From UBA685 sp002299005 (GTDB lineage: Bacteria > Pseudomonadota > Alphaproteobacteria > Puniceispirillales > Puniceispirillaceae): DNA of 25,829 bases. The stretch's first letter is position 1. Each line of letters starts with the position of its first letter. Below the pieces are notes generated by a model. That model ran no database searches, was not told where the DNA came from, and saw only the letters and a list, made by a program, of their open reading frames with translations. Positions 7,244 to 12,911 of the stretch are shown here, in pieces. Location: NCBI GenBank assembly GCA_963966775.1, contig CAXAAH010000019.1, positions 1 through 25,829 of the forward strand, read 5' to 3'. Both the position numbers and the translations under genes were made by a program.

Positions 7244-7654
7244 CTATTGCGCTTGATAGGCCTTATCGAAAGCCGTAAAGGCAAGTGTGACGCATTTATG
7301 ACGCATCTTCACATCCTTGATAGGCGTAAAAGGCGCCAAAACATTGTCATCAGATACCTGCTCAGCATCACGCAAAAAAGCGCTCAATGCGTCTGACAGG
7401 CTCTGTATGGTGGCTTTATCAGCGCCTTGGGCTTGGGTATAAAGAAGCCCCGCACCAGCCTCGCATAAAGCGCAACCTTCAACAGCCACATGAAGCGCGT
7501 CGATAACTGTGCCCGTCATTTTTATTGAAAGAGATATTTCATCACCGCAAACCGGGTTTTTGACCCGTGCAAGGTGGGTTGGATGAGCTATTGCCTCAGA
7601 TTGTCTAACCTGTCTTGCAAGAGACAAAATCTGTGACTGGTACAGCTCATCCAT
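7244..7654 (-). CDS. IscU/SufU-like (NifU N-terminal domain) iron-sulfur scaffold-type protein
   Basis: 136 residues. The three conserved Cys of the IscU/SufU fold are present: NPVCGDE (C36, followed by D38), GCALCEAG (C61, with an extra C64) and HKCVTLAF (C121). In this family the Cys and Asp bind zinc or a nascent Fe-S cluster and accept sulfur from a cysteine desulfurase. The insert between the second and third Cys is SufU-like. No sufS, sufBCD or iscS gene is near, so its partner must lie elsewhere. A terminator hairpin begins directly after its stop. It sits downstream of a 44-residue membrane ORF and nhaA on the same strand; whether they share a transcript is unclear. Confidence 0.8.
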   Translation of the reverse strand: MDELYQSQILSLARQVRQSEAIAHPTHLARVKNPVCGDEISLSIKMTGTVIDALHVAVEGCALCEAGAGLLYTQAQGADKATIQSLSDALSAFLRDAEQVSDDNVLAPFTPIKDVKMRHKCVTLAFTAFDKAYQAQ

Positions 7655-7670
7655 ATTTTAGTCGTATAAC

Positions 7671-7805
7671 CTATTGGCCGAATAGTAGGGCGGCAATCGC
7701 AAGCACAGCGATGCCATACCCAAGATAAATGGTCCAATGAGTGGTGTTATACACATTTTCTTCTGGCACACCCTCAGGGCGTACTTTTGTTGATTTAGAT
7801 GCCAT
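7671..7805 (-). CDS. 44-residue single-pass membrane protein
   Basis: Minus-strand ORF from the ATG at 7805-7803 to the TAG at 7673-7671. A very good Shine-Dalgarno (AGGGGGA) lies eight bases before the ATG. The first 25 residues are polar (Lys/Arg, then acidic). Residues about 27-43 form one hydrophobic helix (WTIYLGYGIAVLAIAALLF) ending at the C-terminus, which suggests a tail-anchored protein with its N-terminus in the cytoplasm. It lies 48 bases downstream of nhaA and 16 bases upstream of the SufU-like gene. It is too short for most gene callers. Function unknown. Confidence 0.65.
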   Translation of the reverse strand: MASKSTKVRPEGVPEENVYNTTHWTIYLGYGIAVLAIAALLFGQ

Positions 7806-7853
7806 CGGTAAATTCCCCCTACCAAATCTAATATTGTAAACCTTATAGCAATT

Positions 7854-9098
7854 TTAATTGTGTTTTTCCACTTTGAAAACACGTCCTGCCAGTAAAGATA
7901 GGCCAACCGCACCAAACGAGAAGAGCGCACCCATTTTTGCAGCATCTTGCACAGCACCAGGGCCAAATGCGACAGCTGAGATAAACAAAGACACGGTGAA
8001 ACCAATCGCGGCAATAAAGCCAATCACGACCAAATGGTTCAAACGCATGCCCTCTGGCAGACCAAGACCGAGCGGCCCTGCGGCTAGCCAGCCAAACAAG
8101 AAGATACCAACCGGCTTACCAATGATAAGACCTGCTAGCACCAACCATGTGGCTTCACCAATCGCTGAGAAGGCGACGCCTGCATTGGCAAATCCGAATA
8201 ATAGCAGGATAAACTCAACCGGCACTTTCATCTTATGTTCAATATCATTGAGCAAATCATGCTGGTCTAGCTTTTTGCTATCAAACATACCGAATGTGAT
8301 ATCCGCATGCGGAATAGTCACAACAATCGGCAATAGGCCAAGGGCAGGGTGAATGCCTGCTTGCTGGAAGCCATACCAGCTGCCACAGCCAGCAATCAAA
8401 TAAGGCCAAAAGCCCAATTTTTGTGCAATGGTTGTGTAATGCAAATCACCGCGAGACGCATCAAGCATACGTGGCAGACGGTTCGCTAGTAAATAGACAG
8501 CAAAGGCTGAGATAACAGATAGGCCAAGCCATTGTGGTGCCAAATCACCTTGCGGATAGAAAATCGCCAGAATAATCAGGCCAGCGGCATCATCTGCGAT
8601 CGCAAGCAGTAGCAAGAAGCCAACGGCTGGGTGACGTGCGCCAAAGACAATACGTGCAACCAGATAAGAAAAGGCAATGTCAGTGGCTGTTGGAATAGCC
8701 CAACCATTTGCCAATACAGCAAATTTACCAAGCAAAAAGGCGCCAAGGAAATAAATGCCAATCGGCCCAAACATACCGCCAGCTGTGGCAATTAAGGGCG
8801 TTAAAGCCTTGCGTCCACGAAGACTGCCATTTTTCAAAATGACCGCTTCCCAAACTTCTTTACCCGCCATTGCGAAGAATAATGCCATCAAGACATCATT
8901 GATAAGATAATGCAGCGTAAGCGTACGGTGACCATCATGCAGATGACCAACAGGGCTGTGGTCAATCAAGACCATCTCAACCAAATGATGATAGCTGTCA
9001 TAATCTGTATTCGCCCAAATCAAGGCGCTAACAGCACCGATAATCAGCAACAGTGAATATTCTTGAACAAAGTTCCAGACTTTATATGTCCTTGCCAT
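7854..9098 (-). CDS. nhaA: Na+/H+ antiporter NhaA
   Basis: 414 residues, an inner-membrane antiporter that expels Na+ (or Li+) against protons for pH and salt homeostasis, as expected in a marine organism. The family marks are IPTATDIAF with Asp140 (E. coli D133) and the ion-binding pair AIADDAAG with D169/D170 (E. coli D163/D164). Further on are the FANAGV helix and the IGKPVGIFLFGW segment with the conserved Lys. It has about twelve hydrophobic segments. The insert near residues 45-60 is His/Asp-rich (GHLHDGH) and may be periplasmic. AGAGGA lies about ten bases before the ATG. Its leader holds a GC-rich hairpin. Confidence 0.94.
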   Translation of the reverse strand: MARTYKVWNFVQEYSLLLIIGAVSALIWANTDYDSYHHLVEMVLIDHSPVGHLHDGHRTLTLHYLINDVLMALFFAMAGKEVWEAVILKNGSLRGRKALTPLIATAGGMFGPIGIYFLGAFLLGKFAVLANGWAIPTATDIAFSYLVARIVFGARHPAVGFLLLLAIADDAAGLIILAIFYPQGDLAPQWLGLSVISAFAVYLLANRLPRMLDASRGDLHYTTIAQKLGFWPYLIAGCGSWYGFQQAGIHPALGLLPIVVTIPHADITFGMFDSKKLDQHDLLNDIEHKMKVPVEFILLLFGFANAGVAFSAIGEATWLVLAGLIIGKPVGIFLFGWLAAGPLGLGLPEGMRLNHLVVIGFIAAIGFTVSLFISAVAFGPGAVQDAAKMGALFSFGAVGLSLLAGRVFKVEKHN

Positions 9099-9130
9099 GT
9101 GGCTATATTCCTCTATGTATTAGTTCAACG

Positions 9131-9158
9131 AAGGGCCACTTTTTACGTGTGGCCCCTT
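9131..9158 (-). promoter_or_regulatory. GC-rich hairpin in the nhaA leader
   Basis: AAGGGCCAC (9131-9139) and GTGGCCCCTT (9149-9158) pair with one bulged base around a 9-base loop. The predicted nhaA transcript would start with or just before this hairpin, about 33 bases upstream of the ATG. It may stabilise the 5' end or regulate. Known nhaA-associated riboswitch classes exist, but I cannot match this short leader to one. Confidence 0.4.
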
Positions 9159-9167
9159 TGTTATATG

Positions 9168-9195
9168 TATATAGGGATTTCGGTTTTACAGGCAA
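9168..9195 (-). promoter_or_regulatory. Putative nhaA promoter
   Basis: On the minus strand TTGCCT (9195-9190) and TATATA (9173-9168) with a 16-base spacer. It lies in the 100-base divergent region shared with the deacetylase gene. Confidence 0.4.
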
Positions 9196-9198
9196 GAA

Positions 9199-10260
9199 AT
9201 GACCAAGCAAAAATGTGTATTTTTTGGCAGTGATATTTTTCGAAACTCACTTTATGGCGATAATCACCCGCTAAATATTGCCCGCGTTTGGCCTGCCATT
9301 GATATTTGCACCGCTGAAGGCTGGCTTGAAGCGGCTGATTATCAAGAGATAGCGCCGGCATCTATAGAACGTCTCTCGAAATTTCATTCAGCTGATTATG
9401 TCGCCGCTCTCTGGCAAGCGCAGACAGATCAAACACTGCCAGATGAGCTTAAAGATAAGTTCCAAATTGGCCGTGCTAGCAACCCAATATTCAAAGAGGT
9501 CTATAGCCGTCCTGCAACAGCGGCCAATGCCTCTTATCTAGGGGCCAAATATCTGGCTGAGGGCCGTGCTGATATTGTCTATAATCCCTCTGGTGGGACA
9601 CATCATGGTATGCGCGGCTTTGCCAATGGCTTTTGCTTTGTCAATGACCCGGCTATCGCGCTTGAGACGCTTAGCCATCATACGTGCGATGCGATAAGCT
9701 ATATTGATATTGACGCGCATCATTGTGATGGGGTGCAAACATGGCACGCAGATAATCAGCAAATACAGATTATTTCCCTTCATCAAGCAGGTCTGTGGCC
9801 GCGCACAGGCCAAGAAGGCGATAAGGGAGGCGGCAATGCGCATAATTTTCTGTTGCAAGAAGACGCAGGGGATTATGAATTGCTCTCATTGATGGAACAG
9901 CGCGTGATGCCCCTCATCGAAGCGCATCAGCCGTCCTTTATCATCTTGCAAGCAGGCGCCGATGGGCACCGTGATGATCCGCAATCAAGGCTTAACTACA
10001 CATTACAAGGCTATTGGCGCGCGGCGTCCCATGTTTTGGGCCTTTCAAAGCCAACTATGGTGCTGGGTGGTGGTGGCTACAATCCCTATATTACCGCCAA
10101 GGCTTGGGCCGGGTTATGGGCCTTAATCACAAACAGAGATCCGTATGATTTAGGGCTGTCAGATGCTTCTGTTCAATTATTAACGCGTCTATCATGGCAT
10201 CATCGCCTTGGTCGCAATCCACAAGAAAGCTGGTTTACACAGCTTGGCGATATTGTTTAA
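9199..10260 (+). CDS. Histone-deacetylase-family (AcuC-like) zinc deacetylase
   Basis: 353 residues of the arginase/deacetylase fold, which removes acetyl groups from lysine side chains or small amines with a Zn ion. The HDAC marks are all there: SGGTHHGM with the catalytic His pair (H135/H136), GFCFVND, DIDAHHCDGVQ giving zinc ligands D172 and H174, QAGADGH giving D255, and GGGGYN with the catalytic Tyr294. HHCDG replaces the more usual HHGDG. The substrate may be acetylated proteins such as acetyl-CoA synthetase (AcuC) or acetylpolyamines. It is divergent from nhaA and eight bases upstream of the DUF192 gene, likely one transcript. A weak AGG precedes the start. Confidence 0.9.
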   Translation: MTKQKCVFFGSDIFRNSLYGDNHPLNIARVWPAIDICTAEGWLEAADYQEIAPASIERLSKFHSADYVAALWQAQTDQTLPDELKDKFQIGRASNPIFKEVYSRPATAANASYLGAKYLAEGRADIVYNPSGGTHHGMRGFANGFCFVNDPAIALETLSHHTCDAISYIDIDAHHCDGVQTWHADNQQIQIISLHQAGLWPRTGQEGDKGGGNAHNFLLQEDAGDYELLSLMEQRVMPLIEAHQPSFIILQAGADGHRDDPQSRLNYTLQGYWRAASHVLGLSKPTMVLGGGGYNPYITAKAWAGLWALITNRDPYDLGLSDASVQLLTRLSWHHRLGRNPQESWFTQLGDIV

Positions 10261-10268
10261 GGGGCTCT

Positions 10269-10757
10269 ATGGTTTATTCGGCTAACTATCTATTGAAGCA
10301 CTGGCTATGCGCCTTTGCGATGCTGGCTGTTATCGGGCCATCATTGGCATTTGCGCAAAAAGCGGTATCGACAAATGACTTCCCTTTGCAAAAGATTGAG
10401 ATCACGCTTGATGATACGCAATCCTTGTCCTTGATTGTTGAAATTGCCCAAACGCATGCCAAACGTGCGCAAGGGCTGATGCATAGAGAGGTGCTGACCG
10501 ATAGCCAAGGGATGCTATTCATATGGCCAGATAGGGCGGTGCGGCAATTTTGGATGAAAAACACACCGCTTTCGCTGGATATTCTATTTTTTGATGAATT
10601 CGGCACGCTTGTTCATCTAGCAGAAGCGCAAACACCTTTTTCAGAGCGCATCGTGACATCCCTTATGCCTGTTCAATATGTGCTAGAGCTACCGGCAGGG
10701 GACACAAATCGCTATGGTATAGAGTTAGGCGCGAAGCTGACGCATTTTTTGCCGTGA
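10269..10757 (+). CDS. Exported DUF192 family protein
   Basis: 162 residues from the ATG at 10269, chosen because TAAGGGG lies just before it and because it gives a proper signal peptide (basic start, hydrophobic core about residues 11-28, cleavage probably after AFA). An upstream in-frame start at 10194 would overlap the deacetylase gene. The mature part is a DUF192 domain: RAQGLMHRE, QGMLFIWPD, FWMKNTPLSLDILFFD and the C-terminal VLELPAG. The function of this periplasmic family is not firmly known. It probably shares a transcript with the deacetylase. In my recollection DUF192 genes often sit beside tRNA-Pro in alphaproteobacteria, as here. Confidence 0.9.
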   Translation: MVYSANYLLKHWLCAFAMLAVIGPSLAFAQKAVSTNDFPLQKIEITLDDTQSLSLIVEIAQTHAKRAQGLMHREVLTDSQGMLFIWPDRAVRQFWMKNTPLSLDILFFDEFGTLVHLAEAQTPFSERIVTSLMPVQYVLELPAGDTNRYGIELGAKLTHFLP

Positions 10758-10851
10758 ATGGCATGCTTCGTTAAAAAATTAAAAAAACAATAACAAAAGC
10801 CGTTTTTTGGGCTTGCAAATCAGTTCTCATTAGGTGTAGAAAGCGCATAGT

Positions 10852-10928
<77 letters not shown>

Positions 10929-11108
10929 TTTCCTTATATTATTGGTTAGCATGTCAGCATCGACACATAACGTTTCGTGTTTTGTTGTTGTGGGCGCATT
11001 ATGGCGGCTATTTCGTCTTTCATAGAGGCTTGATTAACGCTTTACAAATCAGGATGAGGCGGTGTAATAAGACCGTGCAATAATGATTTTCGCTTTATGA
11101 GGGTTGTG

Positions 11109-11414
11109 ATGAAAGCGCGTATTTACCAGCCAGCAAAGACATCTATGCAATCTGGTCGTTCTAAGACGAAAAGATGGGTCTTGGAGCATCCGCGTTCATC
11201 AGCTGTCGTGCCTGATAACCTTATGGGGTGGCAGTCATCAGCAGATACACAGCGTCAGGTGCGTATCTATTTTGCAACGAAAGATGAGGCGATTGCCTTT
11301 GCTGAGGCAAAAAACATTAGCTATGAAGTGCGCAACCCAAAAGAGCGTACTTTGCGCATGAAGACTTATTCGGACAATTTCGCCTTTGATAGAAAAGGCG
11401 CTTGGACGCATTAA
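11109..11414 (+). CDS. NADH-ubiquinone oxidoreductase NDUFS4-like (ETC complex I) subunit
   Basis: 101 residues. The N-terminal ARIYQPAKTSMQSG followed by KRWVLEH and the C-terminal YSDNFAFDRKGAWTH are the hallmark of the alphaproteobacterial homologue of mitochondrial NDUFS4, an accessory subunit on the matrix (cytoplasmic) arm of complex I near the NADH module. The ATG at 11109 is chosen over 11097 because GAGGG lies five bases before it and the family starts with M-x-ARIY. It stands alone, away from any nuo operon, between tRNA-Pro and tRNA-Arg, 13 bases before the latter. This family is restricted to alphaproteobacteria and mitochondria, as I recall. Confidence 0.92.
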   Translation: MKARIYQPAKTSMQSGRSKTKRWVLEHPRSSAVVPDNLMGWQSSADTQRQVRIYFATKDEAIAFAEAKNISYEVRNPKERTLRMKTYSDNFAFDRKGAWTH

Positions 11415-11427
11415 AATTTGGTAATAT

Positions 11428-11504
11428 GGCTCCGTAGCTCAACTGGATAGAGCAGCTGACTTCTAATCAGCAGGTTGGGGGTTCGAGTCCTCCCGGAGTC
11501 GCCA
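11428..11504 (+). tRNA. tRNA-Arg (anticodon TCT)
   Basis: Acceptor stem GGCTCCG/CGGAGTC with one G-U, anticodon stem GCTGA/TCAGC with loop CTTCTAA (anticodon TCT, reading AGA/AGG), T arm with GGTTCGAGTCC, discriminator G and encoded CCA. It is directly followed by an accessory-looking stretch. Confidence 0.97.
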
Positions 11505-11577
11505 TTTTTACCTATATTTGAATTGTTTTATATGTAAGTTTTGCGAGCTAATACGCCTGTCGCAAGTTTGTTACTGC

Positions 11578-11730
11578 GCGGCCCCATCAGGTTTTTACGA
11601 TGCCTTCCTGAAATCACCAAAGGCGACCGTGCCTGGCACCTATATGGGATATGATGGCATCGATGATGAAACCGGCCGCAAAGCGCTGATATATTACCTC
11701 AGCCAAAAAGACATCACGCCAAAAAACTAG
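11578..11730 (+). pseudogene. C-terminal remnant of a class I cytochrome c
   Basis: About 50 codons up to the TAG at 11728-11730 translate into the C-terminal half of a mitochondrial-type cytochrome c: FYDAFLKSPKATVPGTYMGY, then GIDDETGRKALIYYLSQ. This aligns by eye with the [21 protein letters not shown]...RADLIAYLK part of cytochrome c, including the axial-ligand Met in PGTYM. No CxxCH haem motif or signal peptide precedes it. Upstream, the same frame turns AT-rich and runs toward tRNA-Arg, whose 3' end lies only 74 bases away. The gene has lost its N-terminal half, probably by deletion or integration at the tRNA. The TTG at 11518 has no ribosome binding site and is not taken as a start. 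Confidence 0.7.
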
Positions 11731-11865
11731 GCTATGGCCCTTTTTACGACATTTAAATTGTTGTTTTTGCCAAGTGCGATATAGTCGGCAAGAGTTGGTC
11801 GGTTAGGCGGGCAGTTTGACGCCATGTCTCGCAGTCTTGTTAATTGTGATGGAAGATGGGGAATA

Positions 11866-12081
11866 ATGGCTAAATCTAAACCAGATAATACTGAGACGAT
11901 TATTAAGAAGTTTCACAAAGTGCATGGTGAAACATTTGATTATTCCTTAGTTGATTATGTCAACCACACCACCAAAATCACCATCATTTGCCAGCTTCAC
12001 GGCCCGTTTGAACAACAACCGCGCCTGCATTTGCGCGGCAGTACCGGATGCCGTGAATGCATCGCCATCAGAGGAAAATAA
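11866..12081 (+). CDS. DUF723-like single-repeat protein
   Basis: 71 residues from the ATG at 11866, which has GGGGA five bases before it; an upstream in-frame ATG at 11824 lacks one. Residues 12-66 match by eye the repeat pattern KKxHGxxFDYSxVxYxNxxTKxTIICxxHGxFxQxPxxHLxGxGCxxC, which I know as DUF723 from phage and homing-endonuclease-related proteins. It holds Cys and His residues (ICQLHG, GCRECI) that may bind metal. Usually this domain is repeated or joined to a nuclease; here it is solitary and no nuclease motif is visible. A possible promoter is TTGTTG at 11758 with TATAGT at 11780. Likely part of a mobile-element remnant downstream of tRNA-Arg. Confidence 0.65.
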   Translation: MAKSKPDNTETIIKKFHKVHGETFDYSLVDYVNHTTKITIICQLHGPFEQQPRLHLRGSTGCRECIAIRGK

Positions 12082-12112
12082 AAAGCCCACAACAGCCATA
12101 GCCGGTGTGGGC
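12076..12112 (-). terminator. Terminator of the 12140-12478 gene
   Basis: On the minus strand GCCCACA (12112-12106) and TGTGGGC (12091-12085) form a 7-bp stem with a 14-base loop, then TTTTTATTTT. It overlaps the last bases of the convergent DUF723-like gene. Confidence 0.75.
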
Positions 12113-12139
12113 GCATCCTTATCTGATAGCGGCGAGCGA

Positions 12140-12478
12140 TTAGTCGTAGCTGCTACTTGTTTGAATATCCATCCGCGCTCTTGGGAAGTTTTCAACACAA
12201 TCTTGCAGGGCTTCGCTATCACGGTGCATCGCGTTTGCGGTATTATAGCAGGCATAGACAACTAGGTCGATCTCGCCAAATAGGGCACTCATGCCGCGCT
12301 CTTCAAACTCTTCTTGCGTCACGGCAATGCCTGCTTCATAGGCTTGTGTTTTATCGATCGGCGCAGGCTGATTTTCATTCACATAGTCAATGATCTGCTG
12401 CTTGCTCGCGCCACCTTCGGCTAGTTGCACATAGATATGGATAGAGTGGTCTTCCCACATCTCATTTGATTTACTCAT
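12140..12478 (-). CDS. Hypothetical acidic protein, 112 residues
   Basis: I do not recognise this protein. It begins MSKSNEMWEDHSIHIYVQLAEGG, is acidic, and has a predicted helical N-terminal half (SKQQIIDYVNEN) and a middle stretch FGEIDLVVYACYNTANAMH. There is no signal peptide or membrane segment. The start is well supported by GAGG five bases upstream, and a terminator lies just after the stop, so it looks like an intact gene with its own transcript end. A candidate structured RNA is encoded just upstream on the same strand and could be its leader or an independent RNA. Confidence 0.65.
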   Translation of the reverse strand: MSKSNEMWEDHSIHIYVQLAEGGASKQQIIDYVNENQPAPIDKTQAYEAGIAVTQEEFEERGMSALFGEIDLVVYACYNTANAMHRDSEALQDCVENFPRARMDIQTSSSYD

Positions 12479-12566
12479 GTTAACCTCAGGATTATCTTTA
12501 ATTATCTGTAAATTAATTGGGCATTAAATGGGGGATAATTACCACATTAATGCTGAAAAGGGGGCG

Positions 12567-12698
12567 TAAATAAAACGAGGCCAGAAATCTTATTCCTAAG
12601 AACAAGCTAACTGACCTCTAAGGATGATTATGAGAACACTCCGAAGAGCGTGTGGAACCCACAGCCACCTCGTGGTTATAGAAACAAGCTGATGAATT
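12567..12698 (-). ncRNA. Candidate structured small RNA
   Basis: The stretch 12479-12753 has no good gene, but its minus strand folds into successive hairpins. They are CCAC-GAG-GTGG (12675-12665); TGTGG-GTT-CCACA (12663-12651); a 6-bp stem ACGCTC/GAGTGT with a UUCG loop (12651-12636); and a terminal 8-bp stem GAGGTCAG (12618-12611) with CTGGCCTC (12584-12577), which contains an inner TCTTA-GGAA-TAAGA hairpin with a GNRA loop and is followed by GTTTTATTT. Two pairs are G-U wobbles on the minus strand and would be A-C mismatches on the plus strand, so the minus strand is the likely RNA. The second and third hairpins share base 12651, so only one can use it. It matches no RNA class that I can name. 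Confidence 0.5.
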
Positions 12699-12704
12699 AG
12701 CAAG

Positions 12705-12732
12705 TTAATAAGCACCGCCTTAGTAAAAACAA
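12705..12732 (-). promoter_or_regulatory. Putative promoter of the candidate RNA
   Basis: On the minus strand TTGTTT (12732-12727) and TATTAA (12710-12705) with a 16-base spacer, predicting a start near 12698. The match to consensus is moderate. Confidence 0.35.
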
Positions 12733-12753
12733 GCACGTTTAGACTCTGGCGCG

Positions 12754-12882
12754 TCACACCATCATCACGACGATGACGACAGAGATGAGCGCTAGCAACA
12801 CACTCAAGGTAAATTGGCGCAATATACGCCAATCCTCTGGCGAGAAATCTTGTCTCATCTTGGCTATGAGCTGTTTCAACAT
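12754..12882 (-). CDS. 42-residue single-pass membrane protein
   Basis: Minus-strand ORF from the ATG at 12882-12880 to the TGA at 12756-12754. A basic amphipathic N-terminus (MLKQLIAKMRQDFSPEDWR) is followed by a strongly hydrophobic segment (about residues 24-42, FTLSVLLALISVVIVVMMV) that runs to the C-terminus. It starts 29 bases after the quinone-oxidoreductase-like gene on the same strand, so it may be its downstream partner. The Shine-Dalgarno (GGGA) is rather far from the ATG. An overlapping 78-residue frame on the same strand (12596-12832) looks like noise. Function unknown. Confidence 0.5.
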   Translation of the reverse strand: MLKQLIAKMRQDFSPEDWRILRQFTLSVLLALISVVIVVMMV

Positions 12883-12911
12883 CTGTGCCGCTTTCCCGCT
12901 ATAAACGCCGA

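Noticed and set aside
7858..8352. 164-residue ORF on the plus strand
   Set aside because: Antisense to nhaA; low-complexity Pro/Ala/Thr composition typical of a shadow frame.
10788..10817. Terminator after the DUF192 gene
   Set aside because: AAGCC/GGCTT makes only a 5-bp stem and no T-run follows on the plus strand.
11518..11730. 70-residue ORF starting at TTG
   Set aside because: No ribosome binding site, and the first 20 codons are AT-rich intergenic sequence; only the part from about 11578 is cytochrome c-like, so it was called a remnant.
11428..12140. Attachment-site repeat of the tRNA-Arg 3' end
   Set aside because: I looked for a second copy of the T-arm and acceptor end downstream and saw none in the window, and there is no integrase gene, so an integrated element is only inferred.
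11947..12265. About 104-residue ORFs on both strands over the DUF723-like gene and the 12140-12478 gene
   Set aside because: They cross the terminator between two convergent genes with better signals.
12624..12700. Short plus-strand ORF (about 20 codons) after AAGGA, as a possible attenuation leader peptide
   Set aside because: No plus-strand gene lies downstream to be controlled, and the pairing evidence favours the minus strand.
12596..12832. 78-residue ORF on the minus strand
   Set aside because: It overlaps the better 42-residue frame and the candidate RNA, has no ribosome binding site, and its composition looks random.
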